A DNA stretch of 64,000 nucleotides from Leisingera daeponensis DSM 23529 (GTDB lineage Bacteria > Pseudomonadota > Alphaproteobacteria > Rhodobacterales > Rhodobacteraceae): the NCBI RefSeq assembly GCF_000473145.1, contig NZ_KI421502.1:102318-166317 (forward strand), in the 5' to 3' direction. Below are positions 25,229 through 35,000 of the stretch, one piece after another. The notes below the pieces were generated by a model. It worked only from the letters and a program-made list of their open reading frames with translations, did no database searches and was not told where the DNA came from. The translations under genes and the position numbers were made by a program. Numbering within the stretch: position 1 is the stretch's first letter; every line of letters starts with the position of its first letter.

Positions 25229-26728
25229 ATGTCTTTGCTTTTCAAACCGTTGATTTTCACCGCCTGCCTGCTGATGGCGGCAGGGGCGCAGGCTGCAAGC
25301 GACCGCATCGCCCTGGTCATCGGCGTGGCTGACTACCAGTACCTGCCGCCGCTGGAAAACACCCGCAACGATGCCGCCGCGATGGCGGACACGCTGGAAG
25401 GCATCGGCTTTGACGTCAGCCTGGCGCTGGATCCCGGCACCGCTGAGATGGAGCAGCTGCTGCAGGATTTCGCCTTCCGCTCCGAAGTTGCCGATCTGGC
25501 GCTGGTCTATTTTGCGGGCCACGGGATCGAGGTTCAGGGCGAGAATTTCCTGATCCCGGCAGACGCCAAGGTGGCCGGCAACCGGGATGTTCAGCGCCAG
25601 TCGCTGTCGCTGAAACAGCTGCTGGCGGCCGTGGACCGGGCCCGCAAGATGCGCATCGTGATCCTCGACAGCTGCCGCGACAACCCGCTGGGCGACTCGA
25701 TTGCCTTTGAGCAAGGCGGCACCCAGGCCGCTGAAACCGCTGCCGCCACCCGTGGCGGCGGCGGCATGGCGCCGGCCGATCCGGACCGCGGCACGCTGGT
25801 GGCCTTTGCCGCCAAGGACGGCCAGGTGGCGCTGGACGGCAGCGGCAGCAACTCGCCTTATGCTACGGCGCTGATGGAAAAGATGGTGCAGCCGGGGCTG
25901 GAGATCAGCCTGATGTTCCGCCAGGTGCGCGACCGGGTTCTGGAGACCACCGGCAACCTGCAGGAACCCCACACCTATGGCTCGCTGACCGGCGTGCCGT
26001 TCTATCTGGCCGGCCCGGGCGCAAATGACGCCCCGGTCTCCGTAGCCGATGCCTCTGCCGCCTGGGCCGCGCTGAAACCCGACCAGGAAGAGCAGCTGCT
26101 GGCGCTGGCCGACCTTGGCGATACCCGGTCGATGCTGGGGCTGGCCTATATCCGGCTGAACCCTAATGAGGGCCGGTTCGATCCCAAGGCGGCCGTGGAT
26201 TTCCTGCAGCGGGCTGCGGACGCGGACTCCCCCGAAGCGCAGTTCGAGCTGGCCAAACTTTATGAGCGCGGCACCGGCGTCGACGCCGATCCGGCCAGGG
26301 CATTGGAGCTGTATCAGGCGGCGGCGGCCCAGGATTTTGCCGATGCGATCAACGATCTTGGCTTTTTGCATTACCAGGGCGGGCTTGGCCTGCGCGCCAA
26401 CCCGAAAAAGGCGCTGACGTTCTTTGAGCGCGCTGCGGACCTGCGCCATCCGCAGGCCCAGTTCAATTTCGCCGCGCTGATTGATGACGGGTTGATCCCG
26501 TCAAAAGGCCCCGAAGATTCAGCCCATTACCTGTATGCGGCGCTGCGCAGCGGCAGTTCGGACGTGCTCAACCTGCTGAGCGAACGCCCCAAGATGTTCA
26601 CCGAGGAGACCCGGCGCGCGCTGCAGCGGAAACTGAAAGACAACAATTTCTACGCGGGCGCGATCGACGGCGATTTCGGGCCAAGCACCCAAAGGGGGAT
26701 CCGCCAGGCCTACGGGCTGGAGGGGTAG
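25229..26728 (+). CDS. Secreted caspase-like protein with Sel1 repeats and peptidoglycan-binding end
   Basis: The 499-residue protein has a signal peptide (1 to about 22) and a caspase/metacaspase p20 domain (about 24-260) with the catalytic dyad His98 (YFAGHGIE) and Cys149 (ILDSCRDNP). Sel1-type helical repeats (about 294-440; AQFELAKLYERGTGVDADPA is one) and a C-terminal peptidoglycan-binding-1-like segment (LQRKLKDNNFYAGAIDGDFG) follow. It is probably a periplasmic peptidase or scaffold; the substrate is unknown. The ATG at 25229 is chosen because it starts the signal peptide. It lies between the che operon and the T6SS cluster without overlap. Confidence 0.85.
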   Translation: MSLLFKPLIFTACLLMAAGAQAASDRIALVIGVADYQYLPPLENTRNDAAAMADTLEGIGFDVSLALDPGTAEMEQLLQDFAFRSEVADLALVYFAGHGIEVQGENFLIPADAKVAGNRDVQRQSLSLKQLLAAVDRARKMRIVILDSCRDNPLGDSIAFEQGGTQAAETAAATRGGGGMAPADPDRGTLVAFAAKDGQVALDGSGSNSPYATALMEKMVQPGLEISLMFRQVRDRVLETTGNLQEPHTYGSLTGVPFYLAGPGANDAPVSVADASAAWAALKPDQEEQLLALADLGDTRSMLGLAYIRLNPNEGRFDPKAAVDFLQRAADADSPEAQFELAKLYERGTGVDADPARALELYQAAAAQDFADAINDLGFLHYQGGLGLRANPKKALTFFERAADLRHPQAQFNFAALIDDGLIPSKGPEDSAHYLYAALRSGSSDVLNLLSERPKMFTEETRRALQRKLKDNNFYAGAIDGDFGPSTQRGIRQAYGLEG

Positions 26729-26823
26729 GCGCCCGGGGTCCCGCGGATGCATCCGCTTCGCGGAGGGTTCGGCCTTGCGCGCGTCTTTTTCCTGGACCGG
26801 CCCTTGGGCAGAGAAGCGCGCCC

Positions 26824-27666
26824 TTACAGCTGCCCTTCGGCCAGCCATTGATCCAGCTGGCGGCGGCTGATTTCGAAATGCATGCTGTCCTCGCGGCGGA
26901 AGCCCGCGCCCCAGACCCAGCCCTGATCGTAAAAGAAATCCGCCATGATGGTCAGCCCCAGCTGGGTCTTGCCATCGGTGAAATTGTCCAGCTTGCCGTC
27001 GATGTTCAGATCGACGGCCAAGCCATAGCTGTGGGTGGAAAGCGCGCTGAGCGTGCCGCGGATCCGGCGCACGCACAGCGCCCCGGCCGTGTTGATCCGG
27101 GCATAAAGGTCGGGGTCCGCCTGGCGGATGTTCTCGAACACCACCTTCAGGCTTTCGATGGCCGGGCGCAGCATGCTGACCCGGATCGGCCCGACCTGCT
27201 CTGTCACCAGCTTCTCCTTGAGGCCCGGGTTGGTCATCGGCTGGCAGGTGTCGTTCAGATCCTCCCGCGGGCGGCCCAGCCTTTCCGTCAGATAGCTGCC
27301 GCCCGTCACCGTCAGCCCGCGGTTCACGTTCAGCCGGTCGGCGATCAGCACCACCTGCGCATAATCGAGATCCGCGCCGCCGGTCTGGTTCCAGATCGCG
27401 GCCTCGCCGGCCGCGTCATCGGTGAAAGGGGTCCCGGTGCCTGCCCCTCCCGCAGGCAGGCTGGCAAGCTCGTTTTGCAGGTCGGTCATCCTGGCCTGCA
27501 GATCCTCGACCTGCTGGCGCAGCATCTCGATCTCGATCCGCGCGGTGGAATCCACCCCGCCAGCGCCCTGGTAATCTTCTTCGCTGAGCAGCCAGCTGAG
27601 CCCGAACCAGACAGCCGGAGCGAGCACCAGGCCAATGGCGATTATGACGGCTGGCAGAACCCGCAT
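26824..27666 (-). CDS. M15-family D-Ala-D-Ala carboxypeptidase-like protein
   Basis: The 280-residue protein is anchored by an N-terminal helix (about residues 3-27). A short coiled coil (RIEIEMLRQQVEDLQARMTDL) precedes a VanY/M15 peptidase domain whose zinc ligands are visible in STHSYGLAVDLNI (His, Asp) and SMHFEIS (His). It would trim peptidoglycan peptides in the periplasm. The ATG at 27666 follows GGGAGGG. It is convergent with the caspase-like gene and close to the T6SS genes, so it could help pass the cell wall or be an ordinary wall enzyme; no link is proven. Confidence 0.85.
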   Translation of the reverse strand: MRVLPAVIIAIGLVLAPAVWFGLSWLLSEEDYQGAGGVDSTARIEIEMLRQQVEDLQARMTDLQNELASLPAGGAGTGTPFTDDAAGEAAIWNQTGGADLDYAQVVLIADRLNVNRGLTVTGGSYLTERLGRPREDLNDTCQPMTNPGLKEKLVTEQVGPIRVSMLRPAIESLKVVFENIRQADPDLYARINTAGALCVRRIRGTLSALSTHSYGLAVDLNIDGKLDNFTDGKTQLGLTIMADFFYDQGWVWGAGFRREDSMHFEISRRQLDQWLAEGQL

Positions 27667-27849
27667 ATACCCTCCCGGTTCACCTGCGCCCATTTCAATC
27701 TTTCAGTGCGCAGCAAGTAAACCCCCTGATTACAACTTGCCGGAAACGCCATGTTTTTTTCCGCCGCTGGCCTTTGCCCGCCATTGGCAGGCAGCAGGTG
27801 CTGGTATAAGCTGCCAGCGATGTTGTAACGGTAGGAAAGGGCGCTGAGC

Positions 27850-28425
27850 ATGATCCCCCTTAAAGGAATTTTCGCAAGCGTTCTGGGCACCGGCCTTATG
27901 TTCGCACCGCTGGCGCAGGCGCAGTCGAACGGTAGCGAACTGTCGGTTGAGGAAATCACCGAAGCCTTCAAAAAGCAGAAGACCCGCGGCCTGGTGATCG
28001 TGCCCAGCAGCACGGACCAGAGCCAGGACACCGCGCAGGAAACCGCAACCGTGGCGGCCGCGGCCGAGGAATACAATCCGGTTGATCAGCAGACCCAGAT
28101 CAATGTCCAGATCTCCTTTGACTTCGACAGCGCCGCGCTGCGGGCGGATCAGGCGCCGAAGCTGGCCAATATGTGCGAGTCGATGAAATTGATGGGCGGC
28201 ACCGTGTTCCAGATCATCGGCCATACCGACAGCTCCGGCTCTGCCGCCTATAACGAGCGGCTGTCACTGCTGCGCGCGCAGGAAGTGCGCCGCCACCTGA
28301 TCAGCTCCTGCGGCGTGCCCGAGGATATGCTGAAGGCGATCGGCATGGGCGAAACCGCACCTTTCAACCAGGACAACCCGCGTGCCGATGAAAACCGCCG
28401 CGTCGAATTCCAGGCCCTGGGCTAA
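27850..28425 (+). CDS. OmpA-family periplasmic protein at the T6SS cluster edge
   Basis: The 191-residue protein has a signal peptide (MIPLKGIFASVLGTGLMFAP to AQA) and a C-terminal OmpA peptidoglycan-binding domain: ISFDFDSAALRADQAPKL, IIGHTDSSGSAAYNERLSLLRA and NRRVEF. It probably sits on peptidoglycan. It lies 44 bases upstream of ppkA on the same strand, so it is likely cotranscribed and may anchor or sense for the T6SS. Confidence 0.88.
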   Translation: MIPLKGIFASVLGTGLMFAPLAQAQSNGSELSVEEITEAFKKQKTRGLVIVPSSTDQSQDTAQETATVAAAAEEYNPVDQQTQINVQISFDFDSAALRADQAPKLANMCESMKLMGGTVFQIIGHTDSSGSAAYNERLSLLRAQEVRRHLISSCGVPEDMLKAIGMGETAPFNQDNPRADENRRVEFQALG

Positions 28426-28469
28426 GCCCGGCTTGGGCGCGCGGCGGACTGCAGGCCAGGGAGAACTAC

Positions 28470-30635
28470 ATGCTTGAATCGCGCCCTGGCGACCTGTTCC
28501 AGCCGGGTGATCTGCTGAACAATACCTACCGGATCGAAGGACTGCTGGGGCGCGGCGGCACCTCGGACGTCTACAAGGCGCGCTCGGAAATCTCTGGCAA
28601 CCTGGTGGCCCTGAAGGTGCTGAAGCAGGAGCTTGCCGCCAATGAGGACTTTACCGTCCTGATGGCGCGCGAGGAGAATATCCGCGAAATCCGCCATGCC
28701 GCGGTGGTGCGCTATTCGGAAAACCACCGCACGCCGGACGGGCATATCTACCTGCTGATGGATTACATCGACGGCCCCGGCCTCGACAAGCGGCTGAAAC
28801 AGGGGCCGATGGCGGCCGGGGATCTGCTGGTGATCTGCCGCCGTGTGGCGGAAGGGCTGCAGGCGGCGCATGCCCGCAATATCGTCCACCGCGACCTTAG
28901 CCCGGACAACATCATCCTGCGGGGCGGCGACCCGGCAGAAGCCGTAATCATCGACTTTGGCATTGCCAAGGACACCAACCCGGGCGCCCAGACCATTGTC
29001 GGCAACGAATTTGCGGGCAAGTATTCCTATGCCGCGCCGGAGCAGATGAGCGGGCAGACCGATGCGCGCTCGGACATCTATTCGCTGGGGGCGCTGCTGC
29101 TGGCCAACTTCCGCGGCGCCGCGCCCAAGCTGGGCGCCAACCCGATGGAGGTGGTTGAGAACAAGCAGAAACCGCTGGATACCAGCGGTGTTCCAGAACC
29201 GCTGAGGACGCTGATCAGCCGGATGTGCGCACCGGACCCGGATGACCGGTTCCAAAGCGCGGGCGAGGTGCTGGCGTTTCTTGATAATCCCGATGGCGGC
29301 AGCCTGGCCGATGTGCTGGACGGACCCGCGGCCGAAGATGCCACAATCATCGTGCCGCAAACCCGCCAGCCGGCGCCGCCTCCCCCGCCGGTCCCGGCGC
29401 GTGAAACCGCGCAAGGGGAAAAGGGCGGCCGCGGCGGCCTGTGGGCAGCGCTGGCGGTTCTGCTGCTGCTCGGCGGCGGCGGCGCAGGGGCCTATTTCTC
29501 GGGTATGCTCGACAGCTTCATGGGCCCGTCTTATCCGGTTGTCCGCCCCTATTCGCTGATTGCGGAAAAACCGGCGGACGGGCCGGTGCAGATCGTTGGC
29601 AACGTGCCCTCGGAAGCCACCCGCGACGCCCTGCTGGCGCTGGCGGAGGACGCGGATCTGACTCTGGCCTCCGGCGAAATCGCCGAGACCTGGGGCGCCG
29701 ATGTGCTGGACACGGTCAAGCCGCTTGACGGCCTGCGCGAGTGGCGGCTGGTGGTCAGCAACAACAAGGCCCGCCTGACCGGCACGACCAGCGACACCAA
29801 CGTTGCCGAAATGCTGAACGAACGTTTCCGCGACGGCCTGCCCGGGGCGCTGGAAGGCAAGGCGGAAATCCGGTTCGAACTGCCGATGCTGCCGGTGGCG
29901 GAGGTCAAGGCGGTGATGGAGGCCTTTGCCGACTGCGGCCCGCTGGTGCGCGACGGGAACGGCCACTACGACGGTTATGCGCCGGCCGATCCGATCCTGA
30001 TCAGCGGCCGCGTCGCCAGCACCGCCACCCGGCTGGAACTGTTCGACGCGCTGCGCGCGCTGGCCCATGAACGCCAGGTGGTGCTGGATGTCGAGGTGCT
30101 GAACGACTCCCTGTGCGTGGTGGAGCAGCACCTGCCGAAAGCCCCCTCCGGCGGTGCCGAAGTGGAATTCGCGGTGGGCGGCACGACGGTGGAGCCCAAC
30201 CCCTCCGGCCGCTTCTTTGTCGGGGAAAATCCGGTGATCGACGTGGTGCTGCCGGGCGATGTGACCGACGGCTACCTGACCGTTTCGGTCCTTGATGTCT
30301 CCGGCAACGTGTTCCACCTGCTGCCCAACATCGCGCGCCCGGACAATGCGGTGGCCAGCCTGCGCGACGGGGCTGCGGGCGACGTGCCGGTGCGGGTGGC
30401 CTACAGCCTGGAGGAATCCGCATCCGGCGGCGGTATCGCCTTTAATGTGGATGACAGCACCTTGGGCAAAAGCAAGGTGCTGGTGCTGCATTCGTCGGAA
30501 CCGCTGTTTGACGGGATGCGCCCGACCTCGGAAAGCGCCGTCGGCTTTGCCGAAGCGCTGCAGGCCAGTTACGAGGCCGATTCCAGCCGCATCCGGTCGC
30601 TGGACAGCCGGGTTCTTGTCACCGCCAAACCCTGA
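28470..30635 (+). CDS. ppkA: T6SS membrane Ser/Thr kinase PpkA-type
   Basis: The 721-residue protein has an N-terminal Hanks kinase domain (about 20-280) with LGRGGTSDVYKA, catalytic IVHRDLSPDNI, IDFGIAKD and YAAPEQMSG. A proline-rich stretch and one membrane helix (about 324-345, LWAALAVLLLLGGGGAGAY) follow. The long periplasmic part carries three BON-like repeats (VQIVGNVPSEATRDALLALA; ARLTGTTSDTNVAEML; ILISGRVASTATRLELFDAL) and a C-terminal DUF4384-like beta domain. PpkA phosphorylates the FHA protein to trigger T6SS assembly, and PppA (convergent neighbour) reverses it. The periplasmic region is the likely sensor of envelope damage. Confidence 0.9.
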   Translation: MLESRPGDLFQPGDLLNNTYRIEGLLGRGGTSDVYKARSEISGNLVALKVLKQELAANEDFTVLMAREENIREIRHAAVVRYSENHRTPDGHIYLLMDYIDGPGLDKRLKQGPMAAGDLLVICRRVAEGLQAAHARNIVHRDLSPDNIILRGGDPAEAVIIDFGIAKDTNPGAQTIVGNEFAGKYSYAAPEQMSGQTDARSDIYSLGALLLANFRGAAPKLGANPMEVVENKQKPLDTSGVPEPLRTLISRMCAPDPDDRFQSAGEVLAFLDNPDGGSLADVLDGPAAEDATIIVPQTRQPAPPPPPVPARETAQGEKGGRGGLWAALAVLLLLGGGGAGAYFSGMLDSFMGPSYPVVRPYSLIAEKPADGPVQIVGNVPSEATRDALLALAEDADLTLASGEIAETWGADVLDTVKPLDGLREWRLVVSNNKARLTGTTSDTNVAEMLNERFRDGLPGALEGKAEIRFELPMLPVAEVKAVMEAFADCGPLVRDGNGHYDGYAPADPILISGRVASTATRLELFDALRALAHERQVVLDVEVLNDSLCVVEQHLPKAPSGGAEVEFAVGGTTVEPNPSGRFFVGENPVIDVVLPGDVTDGYLTVSVLDVSGNVFHLLPNIARPDNAVASLRDGAAGDVPVRVAYSLEESASGGGIAFNVDDSTLGKSKVLVLHSSEPLFDGMRPTSESAVGFAEALQASYEADSSRIRSLDSRVLVTAKP

Positions 30636-30673
30636 CCGGGCAGGCGGGCTTCTGTAGGGGAGAAGCGGCTTGG

Positions 30674-31399
30674 CTACAGGACATCTATCACCACGGCGGT
30701 GATGTTATCCGCGCCGCCGCCGTCCAGCGCGATCTGGATCAGCCGGTCGCCAACCGTTTCCAGCGGCGTGCTGCCGAGAACATCCGCGAGGATCGCAAAG
30801 GTCGCGTATTTGGTCAGCCCGTCAGAGCAGATCAGGAAACGGTCGCCGGGCACCGTGCCGCCGCGCACCTTGTCGATTTCCAGCTCCTCGCCGACCCCGA
30901 CAGCGCGGGTGATCGCGTTGGATTGCGGATGCTGGTCGGCCTCATCCCAGGTCATCTTGCCCGCCAGAACAAACTCCGCCACCGCCGAATGGTCTTCGGT
31001 CAGCATCTCGATCCGGCCATTGCGCAGCCGGTAGATCCGGCTGTCCCCGGCCCAGAGGCCGACGAAATGCTGGTTCGCCATGATCAGCGCGGCAACGGTG
31101 GAGCCGATGGTGCCGCCGCCGCGGGCGGCGGCTTCGGCCCGGATGGCCTGGTGCGCGGTCTGGATCGCGTCGCGCAGCGCATGCATCCGCGCTGCCGGAT
31201 CCAGCCCCTGCGGGATCGTTGCAACCGCGTCGGCAATCAGGCGGCTGGCGAAATCGCCGGCTTGGTGTCCGCCCATGCCATCGGCCACCAGCCAGATGTC
31301 ATGCTCCGGCAGCGCCAGAACGGCATCTTCGTTGATTTTGCGCTTCCGCCCCACATGGGTCTGCGCAGTATAGCGGTATTTGCGCATCGGGTTCATCAT
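30674..31399 (-). CDS. pppA: T6SS PP2C-type protein phosphatase
   Basis: The 241-residue phosphatase has the PP2C metal motifs: VGRKRKINEDA, DGMGGHQAGD, GDSRIYRL, ICSDGLTKY and GGADNITAVV. It should dephosphorylate the FHA protein and switch the T6SS off, opposing PpkA. Its start overlaps the tagF stop by ATGA (31396-31399), and it is the last gene of the long minus-strand T6SS run. A 38-base gap separates it from convergent ppkA, holding only a weak GCTTCT/AGAAGC hairpin. Confidence 0.93.
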   Translation of the reverse strand: MMNPMRKYRYTAQTHVGRKRKINEDAVLALPEHDIWLVADGMGGHQAGDFASRLIADAVATIPQGLDPAARMHALRDAIQTAHQAIRAEAAARGGGTIGSTVAALIMANQHFVGLWAGDSRIYRLRNGRIEMLTEDHSAVAEFVLAGKMTWDEADQHPQSNAITRAVGVGEELEIDKVRGGTVPGDRFLICSDGLTKYATFAILADVLGSTPLETVGDRLIQIALDGGGADNITAVVIDVL

Positions 31400-32067
31400 A
31401 GGACCTCGGCCCCCGCCCAGACCGGCGCGCCAAGGTCAAACAGACCCAGCGCCGCAGAGCCTTGCGGCAGACCGCTGCAGGCCAGCGTTCGCGGCACCCC
31501 GTCCAGAACCGCCGTCCAGAGGCTGCAATCCGCAAGCCGGGCGCCGTCCAATGCGGCCGTCAGCCTCTCCGTGCCCTGGGCCCCGGCCAGAACCACCGCC
31601 ATCTCTGCTGCGGCCGCGGGGCCTGCAACCCGTGCCGCCGGCGCCGGTATCTCTGCGAGTGCCGCCGCCAGGCGGTCCTTGGTCATCGTGTCCTCCAATG
31701 CATCCAGCGCCACATCCTCCAGCCGTTCAAATAATGCGGTCTCGCCGAAATGGTACGGCACCGCCGCCCCCTGCCCCGGCAAACCTGTCATCAGCGTCAG
31801 GGGAAACCGGCGCCCCACGCGGTCGACCGACGGCATCATCACGCCCATCACCGCCCCCGCGCCGGCCAGCCCGGCAGGCAGGGTGAACCGCCAGATTGGC
31901 GCGGTCATGTAATGCGCGTCAAAATCCGCGCCATACGCGGCCCTGCCGTCCAGCATGATCTGCTGCAGCCAGGCGTCCCACACCCGCACAAATCCGCCCG
32001 GCGTGTTCAGCCGGAAGAAATCCCCGGCTGACGGCATCTTACCGAAGGCCCCGAACCCCGCCATCAC
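31396..32067 (-). CDS. tagF: T6SS-associated regulator TagF
   Basis: The 223-residue protein has the TagF/DUF2094 start GFGAFGKMPSAGDFFRLNTPGGFVRVWDAWL and later WRFTLPAGL and MMPSVDRVGRRFPLTLM. TagF represses T6SS firing, in some systems by sequestering FHA. It is coupled to tssM by a four-base overlap at its start and to pppA at its end. Confidence 0.93.
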   Translation of the reverse strand: MMAGFGAFGKMPSAGDFFRLNTPGGFVRVWDAWLQQIMLDGRAAYGADFDAHYMTAPIWRFTLPAGLAGAGAVMGVMMPSVDRVGRRFPLTLMTGLPGQGAAVPYHFGETALFERLEDVALDALEDTMTKDRLAAALAEIPAPAARVAGPAAAAEMAVVLAGAQGTERLTAALDGARLADCSLWTAVLDGVPRTLACSGLPQGSAALGLFDLGAPVWAGAEVL

Positions 32068-35000
32068 ATCGACTTCGGGCAGCTGAACTTTGCCATCGCC
32101 GGCAGGGCGAAGGGATTGATGACCGAGCCGGACTGCAGCTCAAACAGCGCCAGCCGCCCGCCCACCCGGAAGTTCACCCGCCGCCGGTCGGACACATTGG
32201 TGCGCCGCACCTCGGCGGCGTCCAGCAGCCGGAACCAGGCCCAGGGACCGTCGCGCGACAGAACGTTCTCGCTGTCCTTCTTCTGCGGCAGCAGCGTCAG
32301 CCGGGCCAGACCGACCGAGCCGGGCCAGGTCACCGCCACCGGTGTCGGCGCGCCGGAGCGGTGATTGTAGGCCACCTTGGTGCCGTCGATTTCCAGCAGC
32401 ACCTCCTTCGCCTTGGGGTCCAGCGCGTTGACGGTGATCTGGAAGTTCACCGCCGGCTGCGGCCCGTCTGCAAAAAACGCCTCCTTGATCTCGGCCGCAT
32501 ATTGCATCTGCTGCAGCACCGCCGGGCTGATGCCCAGGTCAACGTCATTGACACGCTTCCAGGTCCAGGGCCGGCTGCGGGTATCGACGTATTTCATCAG
32601 ATGCTCGTTGAAGAAACTGTCGATCATCCCGTCCGGCGCAAACAGCTTGGCAAAATCCGCCATTGCCACATCGGCCCGCGCCGAGCGGTTGAACGGATAG
32701 CGGTTGGCCAGCGCCTGTTCGCAGAACGGCAGCACCGCCGATTGCCAGCGTGCGTTGATCGAGGCACGGGTGCCCTCGGAGGTGATGCCCGATGAGCCCG
32801 CCGAGATCTGCGTTGCCCAGCGGGGCAGCGGCCCGCCCATCCGGCTGGCGGTTTGCTGGAACTGCAGCAGCGCCTGGCCGCTCTCGCCGCCGGTGGCAAC
32901 GCCAGAGAAGGACATCTTGTTCAGCTCCTGATAGACTAGCTGCAGCTGCCCCATCAGATCATCCAGCTGCGACGGCTGGCCTTCTGGCCGGTTGACCAGA
33001 TCATACAGCCACTGGAACCGCTCCTGCACATAGGCCCCCGGCGGTTTGGCAGCCTCTCCCGGCGCATTGGCGGCGGAATTGACCAGCGCCTCCAGCAGGA
33101 TCTGCCCCTGGATCGACAGATTCGACCGGGATTCAATCGCCGCGACCTGCTGCGCGCCCGCTGCCAGGGACCCCGCGTCCAGCACCGATTTGTCCTCGTT
33201 CAGCCGGGTTTCGTTGCTGACTTCGGTCAGGATGTTGACGATGGGAGAGGTCGGCCCGGACAGCACATTGGTGACTTCCACCGCATGGGACAGCGATTCC
33301 AGCGGGATGATGTCGATATCCCCCAGCATCTGGTCATAGCGGCTGATGTAGTCGTTGTAATACAGGTCCAGCACATCGCGGCTGAGCTTCAGAAGCACCG
33401 CCTCATTCTGGGCGGCCTCGCTCTGTTCACCCAGCACCCAGGCCTCGCGGTGGACGCGTTCGGCAACGCTGACCGCCTCCGGCAGGAACACGTTGTGGAA
33501 ACCGTCATAGGTGAAGATGCCTTCGATCCCGTCATTCAGCGGCTTGCCTGAACTGCGCACCAGCACCCGCTTGACCGACGGCCCGCCAACATCGGTGATC
33601 CGCCACTTCGGCAGGGCGGTTGCCTGCTGCGCGTTCAGAATGCCGTTATAGACCCGCTGCGCCAGCGGCATTTCCGACAGGAGGTTCTGCGCCTGTTCGA
33701 TCAGCGGGCCGTTGAGGGCAATCTCCTCCATCGGCTGCGACAGAAGCGCAGTCAGGTGATCCATCAGATCGGCGCGCAGCTGGGTGCGGGCAATGCCGGG
33801 ATAGGCAATGTTTTCCCAGTCCAGCCGCATCCATTCCTTGACCAGATCGGGGTTCATCGGCCCCCGCAGACCCAGCATCAGGTAGATCTTCAGCGCCTCA
33901 TACAGCGTGTCGGGGTTGTTCATGTTGCCCTCGATCTGCTGCTCCAGCCGCACCAGCAGCCGCGGCAGCAGGCGCCGGTTCAGCGCCGCGCGGTAGGTCT
34001 GGGCCGCCTGGGTGCCGATCACCTCGCCCTGATACAAGCCATAGGTCATCGCGCGCTCGGGCTCCGGGTCCGACAGCACCGGATTGCCCGGCGTGTCGCG
34101 CAGGTTGTTCAGCGCCGCCACCACCGGCACCAGGTCGGTGTCGCCCACCGGGCTGGGCGGCAGCTCTGCCGCGGCGGCCTGGTAGGCCGACACCTGGCCG
34201 TCGGCCCGGGCGATCAGATCGGTGTTCTTGAGGTAGGACCGCACCCACAGCGCGCCCATTGCGATGGCCACCAGCACGGTTGCCGCAATCGCAATCCGCC
34301 GCGTCCAGCGGTAGCGGCGTTCGACCTTGTCGTCGGCCGACACCAGCCCCGCCTCCGGGAACATCACACCCTCAAACAGCCGTGTCAGGAAGAACGAGCG
34401 CCCGGTGCCCAGGCCTGAGCCAATCGCCTGCCGCCCGATGCCGAAGGTCTGCGCCATGCCCAGCATCAGCCGGTCAATCGGCGTGCCTTCCTGGGTGCCG
34501 GAGGTGAAATAGACCCCGCGCAGCATCTGCCGCTGCGCATAGCGGCTGTCCTGAAACACCTCCATCAGGAAGTCGCGTGCCACCGCGCGCATCGACGCCA
34601 CCTGCGACGGGAAGCCGGCAATCAGCGCCCGGCGCTGATGGTCGGTCTCGGTCTGCATCTTTTCCAAAAGCTGCGCATTGATCTGCCCCAGAAGCAGCCC
34701 GAACTCCTGGTCAAACGCGGCAATCGGCGGCTCTTCCTTCTTGCCCTTGGGCAGCGGCAGGGTGAACCCCCAGACCTGTTCGCGCTCCTCCTTGCCCAAG
34801 TTGTCGTGGAATTCCTGGAAGCCGGCAATCAGGTCCGCCTTGGTGAACAGCACATAGACCGGAAAGCGCACCCCCAGTTTCTCGCGCAGCTCTTCCAGGC
34901 GGTGGCGCACGGCGGCGGCGTGGCTTTTCTGGGTGATCTCATCCTGCAAGCTGAGGTCGGACAGCGAGATCGCGACGATAGCACCGTTGATCGGCTGCCG

